Below are positions 1-10,227 of a stretch of DNA of 64,000 bases, piece after piece. Position numbers and translations under genes: made by a program. The stretch comes from Brachyhypopomus gauderio (Eukaryota; Chordata; Actinopteri; Gymnotiformes; Hypopomidae), in the NCBI RefSeq assembly GCF_052324685.1, contig NW_027507065.1:62001-126000 (forward strand). Reading direction: 5' to 3'. Under the pieces are notes generated by a model, which was not told where the DNA came from, made no database searches, and saw nothing but the letters and a program-made list of their open reading frames with translations. The number at the start of each line of letters is the position of its first letter. Positions within the stretch are counted from its first letter, which is position 1.

Positions 1-539
1 TTAGTTTGGAATGATTGCAGGTTATTATTATCAAAATTTAATAATTATATTTCAAAATGCAATTTATATTTCGATCTTAAGAGTACATATTCAATGTTAT
101 TCAGTGAGGTTTCTGCACATTTTAATGTATTGGTTTAATCTTCACAAATTCAGGTCAGTGTAAAATGGAATACAGTGTCTAATCGCAGTTATGGTGCAGA
201 AACATACATTAGCATAAACTCTATATCACAAAAAATACAATTCTTTGTACCTGAGTATTAATAATTATTAATACTGAGTAATTTAGGTGAAGATACTTTT
301 AGGTATATATTTATCCCCATACTTCCTCTTTTGTGTTCAAATTACAAGCAAATCATATCACTTTGCAATTTACATATGTTCAGTATAAATAATGTAAATG
401 TGTGGTTAACTTAATGGTGCAAAAAGGAAATGGATACAGACAACTACCTTACCAAGATTTTCATACAGGTGATACAAATAATCCAAAATGTAAGCTATAA
501 AGAGAGCAGCTAACAGTGAAGGCTGAAGGCTGATTGACC
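1..539. other. AT-rich sequence left of the Harbinger transposase; no gene seen
   Basis: No convincing coding frame, RNA gene or inverted terminal repeat was found. The left end expected for the Harbinger element, a match to its right terminus near 3639, is not visible here. It is either deleted or lies before the window. Confidence 0.5.
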
Positions 540-2063
540 ACGGCATGTCCATTTGTAGAGAATCCAGTAGATGAGGGAGCGTGTGTAGTGCACAGAGCAT
601 TCATGCTACCAGCTCCAAGGTCAATCCAGGACAGGACAGATCCACTGGGCTTTCCGGATGACTACTTATTTGAGCACTACAGGTCAGGGGCGCAGATGGC
701 ACTGGGGACGGGGGGGACATGTCCCCTCCAGATTTATATTGACCCCATCCGAAATCTAGCATCTACAAGCATAAACGCATATATTGTACAGCTTGGTCCC
801 CCTCACTTCAGAATTTCCATCTGCGCCGATGCTACAGGTTCAGAAGACACAGTATTATATATCTTTGTAAATTACCGGGGCCATATATTGAGAAGACCAC
901 TAGACGTAGTAAATCTCTTACCAAACCCCAAACAGTCTGTATCGCTTTGTGCTTCTTTGCCAGTCGTGCATTTCTGTACAGCTTTGGGGATGCATAACAT
1001 CTTAGTAAGGCAACGTTCTGCAGCGAAATTCGAAAGGTTTACCTTGCGCTTAAGCGCTTCCTTAATATATTCATCAAATTCCCTGGTCACAGAGGCATCC
1101 TTCCCATCCTTTTCAGAACAGCTGGCATGTATTCATGAGAAGTAGTGTTGGTTTGATCAGTAACTTGGAGTTAAATTTATATGACTTTAACAGACGCTCT
1201 TATCCAGAGCACTTACCAAAGTGCTTTGTATTCATCTTAATCAACTATTTCATGCTAAAATTCCTTCAATTCAAAACGCATTGAATTGTCTAGGATTTCC
1301 AAATGTCATTGGTGCTATAGACTGTACTCACATCTGGATAAAGGCTCCATCTGTACCCATGGAGGCAGACTATGTGAACCAAAAAATTATTTCACAGCAT
1401 CAATGTACAGGTACATGCAAGTTTTGCCTACCCAACAGAAATTGTAAAGCATGTCAGTTCATGGGTTTGAATAACTTTCACCCTTTGTCACTTTTGCCAT
1501 TGTTCTAGATGGTTTGCACCAGCCAATTTCTATTCTCCAACATTGAGGTAAAATGGCCCGGCTCGCTGCACGATTCCAGGATATTTCGTGCCTCCTCACT
1601 GGCACAGAGGTTTGCTAAGGTAAGAATACTCCAACCACACAAAATAGTGCAGATTTGGCCTCAGTGTTTAACTCTACTCCTTATAATCGTAGGTGCTTTT
1701 CCTGGCTTACTGCTTGGGGATAGGGGTTACCCCTGCCAACCTTTTCTCCTTACCCCATATGCAGACCCTACAACAGATGCAGAGAGGAGGTTCAATCATG
1801 CACATTCAAAGACAAGGGCATGCATTGAGATGGCATTTGGACAGTTAAACAGCAGATTTAACTGCTTGCGCCATCTCAGAGTCACTCCTGAGAGAGCCTG
1901 TGACATTAAAGCAGCCTGTGCAGTTTTGCACAATGTGGCAATACTGCAAAAAGAAGAAATGCCAAGAGTGCAGTTGGAGCAATGGGAAGACGACATTTTA
2001 ATTGCAGACCACATGGATGGTAGAGCTATGAGGGACATGTATGCAAACACTTACTTTAGTTAA
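540..2063 (+). pseudogene. HARBI1-like Harbinger transposase, broken
   Basis: The encoded enzyme would be a nuclear DDE (RNase H fold) transposase. The N-terminus reads TACPFVENPVDEGA; the codon where the family Met is expected is ACG (540-542), so the start is lost. GFPDDYLFEHYR follows, then a 147-bp MITE (685-831), after which the frame resumes (RRHSIIYLCKL). A TAA interrupts the frame near 986. The next exon ends at 1410 and holds the first catalytic Asp in GAIDCTHIWIKAPS; a one-base shift lies near 1385. The third exon (1509 to about 1619) reads SNIEVKWPGSLHDSRIF. The last exon (from about 1693) carries GDRGYP (second Asp) and IEMAFGQLNSRF (Glu) and ends at 2063. All three catalytic residues can still be seen, but start loss, insertion, stop and frameshift make it a pseudogene. 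Confidence 0.88.
685..831. mobile_element. Non-autonomous hAT MITE, 147 bp, with 8-bp target duplication
   Basis: The ends are CAGGGGCGCAGATGG on the left and, read inward from the right, CATCGGCGCAGATGG: a 15-bp inverted repeat with two mismatches. It is flanked by a perfect 8-bp direct repeat CTACAGGT at 677-684 and 832-839, the hallmark of hAT insertion. Without the element and one repeat copy, the Harbinger transposase frame continues directly. It has no coding capacity. A run of G at 711-717 and GGGGACATGTCCCC lie inside. Confidence 0.9.
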
Positions 2064-2238
2064 GGGAATATTTTGTTTGCATTTGTTCATTAACACTATT
2101 AACATAAAACAAGAGGCGTTTTTTTTTTAAAGAGAAATGTATTAATTGTCTTGCTGAGCCTGTGGACAGAAGAAACTTTGATTTACTTATCTTGCAAAAA
2201 CAAGCATATTAAAGTGAGACCTTTTTGCAAATACTCAC

Positions 2239-3418
2239 ATTTTTCTCCATTTTCTTTATTTCAAGCTCCAACTTCCGTATTTTTAGTTTTTTGTACTGCA
2301 GATCTGCTTTTTTACATTCTATATCTTAGAGCAAGAACCTTTTGTAGATCTCACTAATCATGGATTCCTTTAAGACTGAAGTATAGTCAAGAATGAGAAG
2401 TATTTATTCATGTTGAACTGCATAACTACTCACGTGTTCTCTTGCAGAGGTGTGAGCTCTGAACATGGAGGCCTGAGGGTCTTCTCATGATTTGTGTTGT
2501 GTTTAAAGGAAATTGAAGAACAGAGATCACACAGCACATTAACAGACAGATACATAGACACACACGCCTTACAGAACAGGCAGACACTGTGTCCTTTCTG
2601 AACAGGCAGAAACTGTGTCCTCATCCTCCTGTACCATCCTGGATGGTCCGGCAATCTCCCCCTGCAAACAACAAATTAAGACACGTAAATGTTAACGGAA
2701 ATGTTAACGGTCCTCAGGGTTCAGTCATAAGAAATAGGCGGGTTTATGGTACTCACATCATTGTCAAATACAGGAGGGTCCAAAAGAGTCAGCACACCCC
2801 CCACCACTGTAAAATTTTAGTCATCAAGTATACAATAATACTACAATGTAGCCTGTAAGAACAAAAATGTAAAATCTGAGAAACAACTAAACCTACCTTT
2901 AACATAAGGCTGTGTATCATGAGGACAGACAGGATCAGATGATGTTCCTCCTTCGATTCCCACAATGATGGGGCGTCCGCTGTTTTGCTCTAAAGCAAGG
3001 TCTTCTGCAGGAGTGAGGGCTGCTACAGGAGGCCCACCACCAGCAGCAGCAGTAGCAGTTTTCTTTCTGGTTGCTAAAATATTTTATACAGTTATTTAAT
3101 ATGGTGTTTTACTTTTTCCTGCACATTGGACTAATCAACTGTACTTACCATTCTGGAGTACATATTTTTATTTTACCTTGACCTGCTGCCACGTTCTTCT
3201 AACCCCGCTCATGTTACTTCTAAATCAGGAAATTATTAACATGCTCACGCATTTAATCTGTCTGCAATATTGTGCCAGGCAGCTTCTCTGGCTTTATTAA
3301 TACAGGACGTGTTGCCTTTCTTCATAATAACGTCTTTATATTCCTCATAAAGACGTATGAGTAGCTCCTGTTCAGCAGAAGAAAAAAAAGCTGCTCGTTC
3401 TTTCAGCTCTTTCGACAT
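2239..3418 (-). pseudogene. Harbinger Myb/SANT-like DNA-binding protein, multi-exon, broken
   Basis: This is the second Harbinger protein, which binds DNA and helps bring the transposase to the nucleus and element ends (family knowledge). Exon 1 (3249-3418) starts with ATG in MSKELKERAAFFSSAEQELL and holds the trihelix/Myb-type domain, with conserved Trp in AWHNIADRLN. Exon 2 (3149-3219) includes RRTWQQVKVK and then an in-frame TAA. Exon 3 (2897-3073) has the Pro/Gly-rich linker and LTPAEDLALEQNSGRP. Exon 4 is 2757-2806 and exon 5 about 2569-2661. A tentative exon 6 (2239-2375) has the coiled-coil tail (KKLKIRKLELEIKKMEK) with a second in-frame TAA. Splice sites fit GT-AG and phases agree for exons 1-5. 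None of this shows as a long ORF because the exons are short. Confidence 0.8.
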
Positions 3419-3599
3419 TTTCTTGCCTTTTCGAATATCGATTAGTGAGGCTGTGTAAATACTGTGTGCACGCGCATGATCGCCGATTACAAAAGCCGGG
3501 CTTGAATTAGCGGGGACAGGTTGAGTCTGGATTTCGTTAGTGGAACGGAACTAGACGGAAGTGAACTGTTTGGCTAACTCAAGCGAGGCTCACTCTAAT

Positions 3600-3639
3600 A
3601 AGCGCCGCTTTCATAAGCTCGCTTCGTGGAATAGCCCCC
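3600..3639. repeat. Right terminus of the Harbinger element
   Basis: Read on the minus strand from 3639 the sequence is GGGGGCTATTCCACGAAGCG, followed by a GC-rich promoter-like stretch leading to the Myb gene. The partner inverted repeat is not in the window, so the exact end and the 3-bp target duplication could not be checked. Confidence 0.6.
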
Positions 3640-4045
3640 AGGACCAATGTTGGAAACCTGTGGTAAATATTTAAGGGTGCATTTGCATGTTATCCATGTG
3701 TTTACTTTTTATGTACACTTCCTGCAGTTTGAACTATGACCACTTACTTTTTGTAAATAGTTACTTCACATCTAATGGGCTTCACTTTTAATGTTTAATA
3801 TTTAATATAAATGTTTCACTTGTTTGTACTTAAGCTTGAGGAAATGTAAAACTGACAAAGTGAAGGAAAATAAATAATTTTATTTTGAAACAAAGTGCTT
3901 GTGATTTGTCTATTGAGTTGTTTTTTTTTTTATATCAGAACTGTGCCATTGACATTCAAATGTTTTTCTATTCTACAGATCCTTATCAGGGTTATAAGAA
4001 CATTTTTAACAAATACAACAATATATACAAACATACAAACTGAGT
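3640..4045. other. Spacer between Harbinger and the old YqaJ gene; no gene seen
   Basis: AT-rich. It begins with a fragment (AGGACCAATGTTGGAAACC) resembling the end of a common fish MITE. An AATAAA on the plus strand at 3869-3874 could be a leftover polyadenylation signal of a transposase gene that has been lost. No trace of the DDE transposase expected beside this YqaJ gene was recognised. Confidence 0.4.
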
Positions 4046-4947
4046 TTATAGACATCTGGGCATGTATATGTGAAAAAAGAAATGGTCCACCTTTTGTTTA
4101 ATGGTGTTAATTACCTGTGCATCTTTCAATATGCGCTGCACCAACATGTCCTCCTCAGCAAAAACAACAAAGTCACACCAGTCCATTCCTGTGATGAGCA
4201 TCTGCCCCTGGATCTGTCAGTAGTAGTTATGATGACGCTTCAGCTGCAGTGTGCCGTGCTTTGCTTCTAGGTAAGAGCAGTCAACATAACTTTTAACATT
4301 GGGGCACTTCACCTCAACAAGGCCGTACTGTGGGTTTTCAGTGGTCATACACAAGACCATCAGGAGAGGAGCCCATCCAAGGTGCATCTGGGTGAACCAC
4401 AAATCCACAAGGGTAGACGTTGACATTTCTGGTCTGGCTGTATTCTTGAAGAGCAGCTGGCTCCATAGCAATTCCTCTTCTCATAGCAGAGGTTTGATAA
4501 GATCCTTTCAGGATCCTGTCAGCCAGTTGCCCCCATTCTCCATTCTCCCATGATGCCATTCTCCACATTCACTTTGCTTTCTGGTTGCGCACTCAACTTT
4601 GTGCGCCATTTCCCAGGTCATGGTAAGAGATTTGAGGTGGAGCTGTTCTTTTTCACTGCAAACAAACATGCAGTCTGAAGATGGCAGTCTGTAAACAACC
4701 GAAGGAACATCTGGAGGCAGAGGTGCATCATGGCAGGGTGATGTAATCTTTAGCCACTGGCTGCTGGTAAGACAGATGACTACCAGCTTGCACCATTCCA
4801 AATGCACTCTCAACCAGTGGATGGTCTTGGGAGATGCCCATCGTAGTTATCAATGGTGCAGTTTGAGGAGGAACATCTCTGTAAACCTCAGACACACGGA
4901 GAACAGAGAGGTCTGCCAGATCTCCACACACTGCTTTGTAAAGTGTG
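4046..4947 (-). pseudogene. YqaJ nuclease exon of the old element
   Basis: It runs from RVSEVYRDVPPQTAPL through a SEKEQLHLKSLTMTWEM segment to the nuclease core. Visible core motifs are RRGIAMEPAALQEY, HPDAPWMGSSPDG (catalytic Asp) and GLVEVKCP (ExK), then IQGQMLITGMDWCDF. The stop codon TAA is at 4046-4048. A frameshift separates SPDG from EVKCP, and an in-frame TGA precedes IQGQM. Confidence 0.8.
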
Positions 4948-5136
4948 CTGTGAAAAAAGTGAAGTTTTAACTTCACTCCTTATCAATTTAGATTTACAAA
5001 TATTATTAATTTGCTACTCATTCTTACCGCACACCCTCAAAAACACCTCTTTGCTTAGGTCTTGCTGAGAGAACTGCCATTTTATCCACAGGCCCTGGCT
5101 TCACACCCTGTTTAAGATACATATCTAATGTAAGTG

Positions 5137-5300
5137 CTTCTCAACCCTGGTACTGGAAGCCTATGATCTAAACATTTTAGTGTTTTCTCTGCTCCTAACA
5201 CACCAGATTCAGCTAACTACCTAAGAAGCCAGTCCCTCTTGGGCTAACGTATGTGTGTTAGAACAGGAAACATTTACAGAGCAGAGGATCCTAATGATCA
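5137..5300. repeat. Short interspersed fish repeat (MITE-like)
   Basis: It begins CTTCTCAACCCTGGTACTGG and contains CTCCTAACACACCAGATTC and ATGTGTGTTAGAACAGGAAA. I recognise the arrangement from abundant non-coding teleost repeats that start with a TTCTCAACCCTGGTCCTGG motif. No flanking target duplication was confirmed. It sits in an intron of the old YqaJ gene. Confidence 0.45.
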
Positions 5301-5459
5301 GAGATATATCTACAGAGATCACTATTTATTTATACTCATACTGCTAATGTGCATGGTTGAATAACTCCAACCTGTACTATGGTATTTTATATTCATTTGT
5401 ATGTTACTGTAATGATGCACACTAAAGTTTGTTTATACAAAACAGTACTTCCGTTAAGG

Positions 5460-5660
5460 TGAGTAGGTATAATTATTGGCCACTTTAGTTGGCACAATTC
5501 TTGTCAGGCCAGCTTTGTAGTTCAACAACTAAAGATCATTCAATTTCTCTGCATAGATTGATTGTCTTCACTCCACTCATCTATGGCCCAGACCACCCCT
5601 GAGCAGATATTATATGGGTGGTGGATAACTGTCAGCAGTGCAGTGGTATATGTGCTTTTT
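5460..5660. repeat. Fragment of a common teleost DNA repeat
   Basis: GACCACCCCTGAGCAGATAT, then a GGGTGGTGGATAA stretch and CAGCAGTGCAGTGG match from memory a very abundant teleost repeat containing GGGTGGTGGATCATTCTCAG. It is degenerate, its ends were not determined, and it lies in an intron of the old YqaJ gene. Confidence 0.4.
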
Positions 5661-5819
5661 ATTTATTAAATCAATTACATTTTGCAGTCTTAATATCTGA
5701 AATGATGTCTTTGTAATTTAAAATAAGTAGTATATGACTGTATTCTGTGTTTATTGACATTTTTCATAGCACCCTACATTTTTACACAAATGTACAAAGT
5801 TTAGAATATTATTACTTAC

Positions 5820-5982
5820 CAAAGTTCTTGGCTTGTGCCATTGCTGCTCACTCTCTGTGCAGCTCAGGACAGGAGGAACAGCAGGAACTCTTAGTTGTGA
5901 ATAATGTGCAGTTTGATAAAGCAATGCCACCACATGATTGCACAAAGTTGTCCCAGCAACACATGAGCAGGTCTCGAATCAT
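5820..5982 (-). pseudogene. SWIM zinc-finger exon of the old YqaJ gene
   Basis: The exon is bordered by TTTAG acceptor and GTAAGT donor signals and has an open frame. CSCVAGTTLCNHVVALLY matches the SWIM pattern CxC...CxH, followed by AVPPVLSCTESEQQWHKPRT. The WHKPRT end is lost in the tandem-array copies, so this older copy preserves the ancestral exon end better. Confidence 0.82.
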
Positions 5983-6576
5983 CTAAAGAAATCTGCAAAA
6001 ATACTAAATGTAGCAAATACAATGAGAAACAGTATCAAGTGCAATTTAATAAAAAAAAAACTGTTTACAAAATAAAATCAGCCAAGAAAGGCTATATAAT
6101 TAGAATACACTGTCACTAATAGTCTACAGTGTTGCCTAATGTGGCCCTCATTTGACATCAACAATTTACCAGCTTCAATAGTATTTACAATAAAGTAAAT
6201 CAGGAAACATCTGAACAAATACAGTTTCTGGGGGTTTTGCCTTTTAACATTTACTTTTCCTGACATTAAGTCATACTCACATTGCCAGGTAACAATACTC
6301 AAAACATTACTCACGCATTTTCACCAACAAAATGTTTTAGTCCCCATAAACATAAATCTAAAAACAACATTCATAGCATCTATCTTCTAAAGCACTGTCA
6401 CCCTACACTCGAGCTGTGTGGCTTCTCCGACTTCTTCATCGACCTAAAACAGGTCGCCCTCACACACATCTCTCCTGTCACCTGATCTTTGTTCCACACT
6501 AAAATGCAAATAAAAGAACAGACTTAATCACAGTATGTGTTTAATGGTGAAGCGAGATAACTCAGTCCTGAGACAG

Positions 6577-6712
6577 GTTAAACAGCAGTCTCCGGCGTGG
6601 ATTCCGTGTTTGTAAACAAAGCACAATATTCGTTGTTTTGTAAACAAACACGCGTCGGCGAACACCGTCGAGTTGCGCTTTGTTTACAAACACAGATTCC
6701 GCTGTTTAACCC
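6577..6712. repeat. Imperfect inverted repeat (hairpin) with GTTTGTAAACAAAGC arms
   Basis: GTTTGTAAACAAAGC near 6608-6622 faces its complement GCTTTGTTTACAAAC near 6677-6691. The similarity extends outward through GGATTCC/GGAATC and GTTAAACAGC, with a 12-base gap in one arm. The loop contains a further TGTAAACAAACAC copy. It may be a small foldback element inside intron 1 of the old YqaJ gene. Confidence 0.6.
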
Positions 6713-6811
6713 AGTCATGGCCGGGCTAAACACAGGGATCCGCCGGGTTTATGTTGATCTTGAGTTTAAGCTCTTACGAAGTTTAGTGTTCAGACACGAC
6801 CAGCTAGCTAA

Positions 6812-6915
<104 letters not shown>

Positions 6916-7125
6916 GCTAACGCTAACTAATTTACGTTTAGCTGTGTGCTAGCGCTAACACGGAACACTCACCTTCGTAGTTGTCAATATAACTAGATAT
7001 GTACATCTTTAAATCTTTCTCTTTCTCGCTCGAAGAAGCCGCGGCATGTGTGTCTTGACGATCCGATGAACATCGTTGACCGTCACCCGAGGGAGGTCCT
7101 GCAAACAGCGCGTGTAAAACGTCAT

Positions 7126-7434
7126 TGTTGACGTGTCTCTGCAGTCGCGCCCGAGATAACCGGAAATGATACTGCCGGTATATGCGCATGCGGAAGCGTC
7201 ACGTGCACAGAGCGAATTATATTTTTTTATTGAGCCCTCGGAAAGTCGCGCTTCATTTCCAATGTGGGTCCGCTAGCATAGCAACATAAGCTAACCGCTA
7301 ACCTTTGCTAACCTAAGCCAAGCTCCCCAGAACGCACTATTCGGCGAAACTGAAGCAGTCGTGGATTATTTTGTTCGTTTTTATTCTGATTGTGGATACT
7401 TTTGAACATAAACCGATAACTTTTTATGGAATAT
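7126..7434. promoter_or_regulatory. Candidate bidirectional promoter between the old YqaJ exon 1 and the transposase exon 1 of unit 1
   Basis: This 309-bp segment separates two head-to-head first exons. It is relatively CpG-rich and has an ETS-like ACCGGAAATG on the YqaJ side (about 7159-7168); a second, CCCGGAAGTG, lies just inside the transposase exon (about 7461-7470). The array begins at 7215, in the middle of this segment. Only the right half is therefore repeated in units 2-6, where the left half is replaced by the tail of the preceding unit. Promoter function is inferred from position and motifs only. Confidence 0.35.
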
Positions 7435-7708
7435 ATGAGCAATTTTCGGCATTTTCGCCAACCCGGAAGTGAGACCGTACACCCGCTACGACGCGACTCA
7501 GTGTACACGTGAGTAAAAATTGATAATTTTTCATAAGCGATATTGTACAAAATATATATTCTAATACTAAACATTAGATTATAGACAGTATTGGAGCTTT
7601 TGAGTGCTGGAGTACTCTGTATCGTGTCGGATGCTACCGGAGTTGGCTACGGTAGCTTGGCATAGCCTGTCGGACTATATTGGACATAAATATCATATCA
7701 TAGGCCTA

Positions 7709-9131
7709 CAGGGTTCCCACGGGTCCTTGAAATCCTTGAAAGTTTGTGAATCTGAAAAAATAAGTTCAAGGCCCTGGAAAGTTTTTGAAAACAGGCATAA
7801 AAGACAGCCGTCCTTGACGGTCCTTGAATATTTTAGAGGGTTTGAAATTTCACATGGATGAAGACCGCGGTCACAGAATAATAGGGCACAGTTGGTAAGG
7901 AAGTCAATATTTACAAAAGATTGCTATGAAAAAGATTGCCATGATGTTTTAAATTTCTCATCCTTTGTTGAAAAAATATGATCTGATATGAGTTGTTATA
8001 AAGATTTAAAGAAAGTCTGCAAAGTGATTCCTTTAACATTTTATATTCAGAGTTGACTGTTTCGATGCCCATGTTAAAAGTGAATGACTGTTGAGTTCAA
8101 GTGTAATAACAAGATTATCACTGATGGTATGAGACAAAAGATATAATAGATATTCTTTCAAGAAACATCCTAATAAAAATTATAAAACCACAAAGGCTTG
8201 TCAAATGGCTCATGTCTTCTAAAGTAAAAGAGACTCATTTCAAAATAATAAATAAGATATATCCTGTAGCCATGTTTCTTGAAAGAAGAGTTAAACTTGA
8301 TGTGGATTAATGGACCTTTTTTAAGTCAGAAGATGAATCCCAGGAGCATATGTTTTTCCATCTCAATATTTACAAAGTTTTTGCATGGACACTAGAAACT
8401 GGATTAATCTCAAACTTCTTTCTTTTGATACCATTATACTTCAGTTCGAATTTCTCTGATTCCATAAATTCACTACCATAAGTGGAGTGGTTAAAAGGCT
8501 GTTCTCTTTATGAATGAATATTATTCTTTATTAAGTAGATTTAAAAACTATGCTAGAATCATCTCACGCCAGATTTCTCTAGAAATCTATAGTTCTAATC
8601 TCATTATATGGCTTTGCTCCTCTGTTTTATGTATGTACTGTATGTGTATATGCATATGTGTATTATTGTTATTATTATTATTATTTGTCTACTGTCAACG
8701 TGTCATTATTTTGCCAGCACAAGTTCATTTAAAATTACATTGATTCTACAGGGCCTATGCTGACTTTTACTTGGCAAAGTTTGGTCATTCTCCTGTAGAG
8801 AAATTTGTTTGTTTGTTCAGCACCGAAAGCAAGTGTTTCCTGTAGGTAGTTGTTGATCCTTCAACAACTATAGCCATTTTACGTGAATGTCGTCATCTCA
8901 GATGTGCATTGCTAAATTGCCAGTCATGCACAGAAAATTTCAGGATGCATGGCTTGAAATGACATTCAGTCTTTTGAATTTGCGTTGTATTAACATCGTT
9001 TTTTGATAACATATTCAGGGGTAAGAGTAGGTAAATGCTGGCAGGTGCTGTCCTTGAATTTGAGGAAGTTGGTCCTGGAAAGTCATTGAAAGGTCCTTGA
9101 ATTTTATGTTAACCAAGGTGTGGGAACCCTG
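7709..9131. mobile_element. TIR element (CAGGGTTCCCAC ends) in the transposase intron, with nested LINE tail
   Basis: Perfect 12-bp inverted ends CAGGGTTCCCAC (7709-7720) and GTGGGAACCCTG (9120-9131) enclose repeated phrases such as GGTCCTTGAA near both ends. No 8-bp target duplication is evident, so assignment to hAT is a guess. Homologous copies span 15848-23054 and 29698-36904 (both enlarged by the retrovirus), 44526-45954, 52598-54026 and 60718-62146. Confidence 0.6.
8160..8690 (+). mobile_element. LINE ORF2 3' fragment with ATT-repeat tail
   Basis: In-frame stretches read VKWLMSSKVKETHFKIINKI, then YPVAMFLERRVKLDVD, a stop, and SEDESQEHMFFH. This matches the extreme C-terminal region of L1-like ORF2 proteins (…FKIL.KIYP…E…EH.F…). 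An (ATT)n tract follows at about 8663-8683. It is a 5'-truncated dead copy inside the TIR element. The retrovirus of units 2 and 3 inserted just before this tail. Other copies begin near 16299, 30149, 44977, 53049 and 61169. Confidence 0.6.
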
Positions 9132-9462
9132 TCTGACATTCCTGGCATATTAGCATCTGTAATAGAGGTTCTAAAATAAAACAAACCAAGGAATATGGTA
9201 TTGAAGTGAATCAATATGTTCCCCCAACTGTCTACTTCAGTTTGAGCCATGAATTATCATTTCCCTATATGTACAACCTGAGATATCTAGTTTTATAGTG
9301 GACTATGTCGGGAATCTGAGGAATTTTTAAAATGTCCGCCTGGAATGTGTGCACAATAGAGTTAAAATGATCTAAAAAGATGAGCTTCTGAACAAAAATA
9401 CTGGATATGACTGATTCGTTTTTGATCAGTGTATCTTAATAATCCATCTACTGTCTTTGCAG

Positions 9463-9988
9463 GTTTGCAACCTACAACCACCTGATGGCCTTCTGGGAAC
9501 TGATTGAACCTGCAACACATCAGATGATACGGGTCACCAACTCCAAACCTACTTTCTTAATTGGAATGGCACCCCATAGTGCCATAACCTTTGTGTCTGG
9601 ACTCTATGCTGGGTCTATTAGTGACAGGGAGATGTTCAGACAGTCAGGAATTATTCCTCTACTTACCCATGACATGGCAATAATGGTGGATAAGGGCTTC
9701 CTGGTAGACGATCTTGTACCATGTAAGATCCACAGGCCAGTTTTCCTGAAAAGGTGCACACGAATGTCTGCACATGACGTAAAACACACACAGTCCGTAG
9801 CCAGGCTCAGGGTACATGTTGAACGGTGCATCCGACAAGTAAAGGAGCACAAATTGTTTGACACCGTCATCCCCATGTCTATTTCAGGCAGCATAAATCA
9901 GCTATTTACTGTATCTTGTCTGCTTGTGAACTATCAGAATGGACCACTTGTAAAGACATGGAGCAAATTTTATAATGTATGCATTTAA
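9463..9988 (+). CDS. DDE transposase C-terminal exon, unit 1
   Basis: An open exon of 175 codons after the splice acceptor; the first Met is at 9485. In this unit and in unit 6 the codon after KTWSKF is TAT, adding YNVCI before the stop. In units 2-5 it is TAG and the protein ends at KTWSKF. Confidence 0.8.
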
Positions 9989-10227
9989 ATATCGAAAATA
10001 TGTAAATATGTTTTGATGCTTTATTATTACTGGTCTTAATAACCTGCTGTAATAAACCTTGGCTTGGAGAATCAAAAATCCTTCTCATATTTTTTTTATG
10101 TCTGCACTTAAAGGAAGACATAAAAACAGTGGAATTAATCCATTGACAGAAAAAACAAACAAATCACTTCTTAATGAACAACAGATAATTAATCTGACAC
10201 TATACAGGTAATCATTGTATTTATGTT

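Larger units (their letters stand above)
540..3639. mobile_element. PIF/Harbinger DNA transposon, degenerate, left end not identified
   Basis: Two convergent genes typical of Harbinger elements are present: a HARBI1-like DDE transposase on the plus strand (540-2063) and a Myb/SANT-like DNA-binding protein on the minus strand (2239-3418). The right end, read on the minus strand, begins GGGGGCTATTCCACGAAGC, the G-rich terminus style of fish Harbingers. Both genes carry stops or frameshifts, so the copy is inactive. Both products are needed for transposition in this family. Confidence 0.85.
7435..9988 (+). pseudogene. ISL2EU-type DDE transposase gene, unit 1, two exons, internally deleted
   Basis: Exon 1 (7435-7508) runs from ATG in MSNFRHFRQPGSETVHP to a GTGAGT donor. 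Exon 2 (9463-9988) follows a CTGTCTTTGCAG acceptor. Phases match, giving a continuous frame of about 199 codons (…VYT|FATYNHLMAFWELIEP…). Counting from the Met at 9485, GLYAGSISDRE, VDKGF (catalytic Asp69) and LRVHVERCIRQVK (catalytic Glu113) are clear DDE_Tnp_4-type motifs. The exon that should carry the helix-turn-helix and the first catalytic Asp is missing: RVTNS joins directly to KPTFLIGMAP. That points to an internal deletion and a dead enzyme. The 1.95-kb intron holds a TIR element and a LINE tail. AATAAA at 10051-10056 may be its polyadenylation signal. Exon 1 copies are at 15574, 29424, 44252, 52324 and 60444. Confidence 0.7.

Noticed and set aside
1170..1230. GACGCTCTTATCCAGAGCAC as part of a tRNA-like gene or SINE.
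   Set aside because: The phrase resembles one common in fish repeats, but no A/B boxes or cloverleaf could be seen, so it was not annotated.
7603..7861. 85-codon plus-strand ORF conserved in all units.
   Set aside because: It crosses the end of the TIR element and consists of its repeated GGTCCTTGAA phrases. Conservation follows from recent duplication.
9604..9894. Minus-strand 96-codon ORF inside each DDE exon.
   Set aside because: It is the antisense shadow of the transposase; its sequence resembles no family and its constancy follows from the plus-strand exon.
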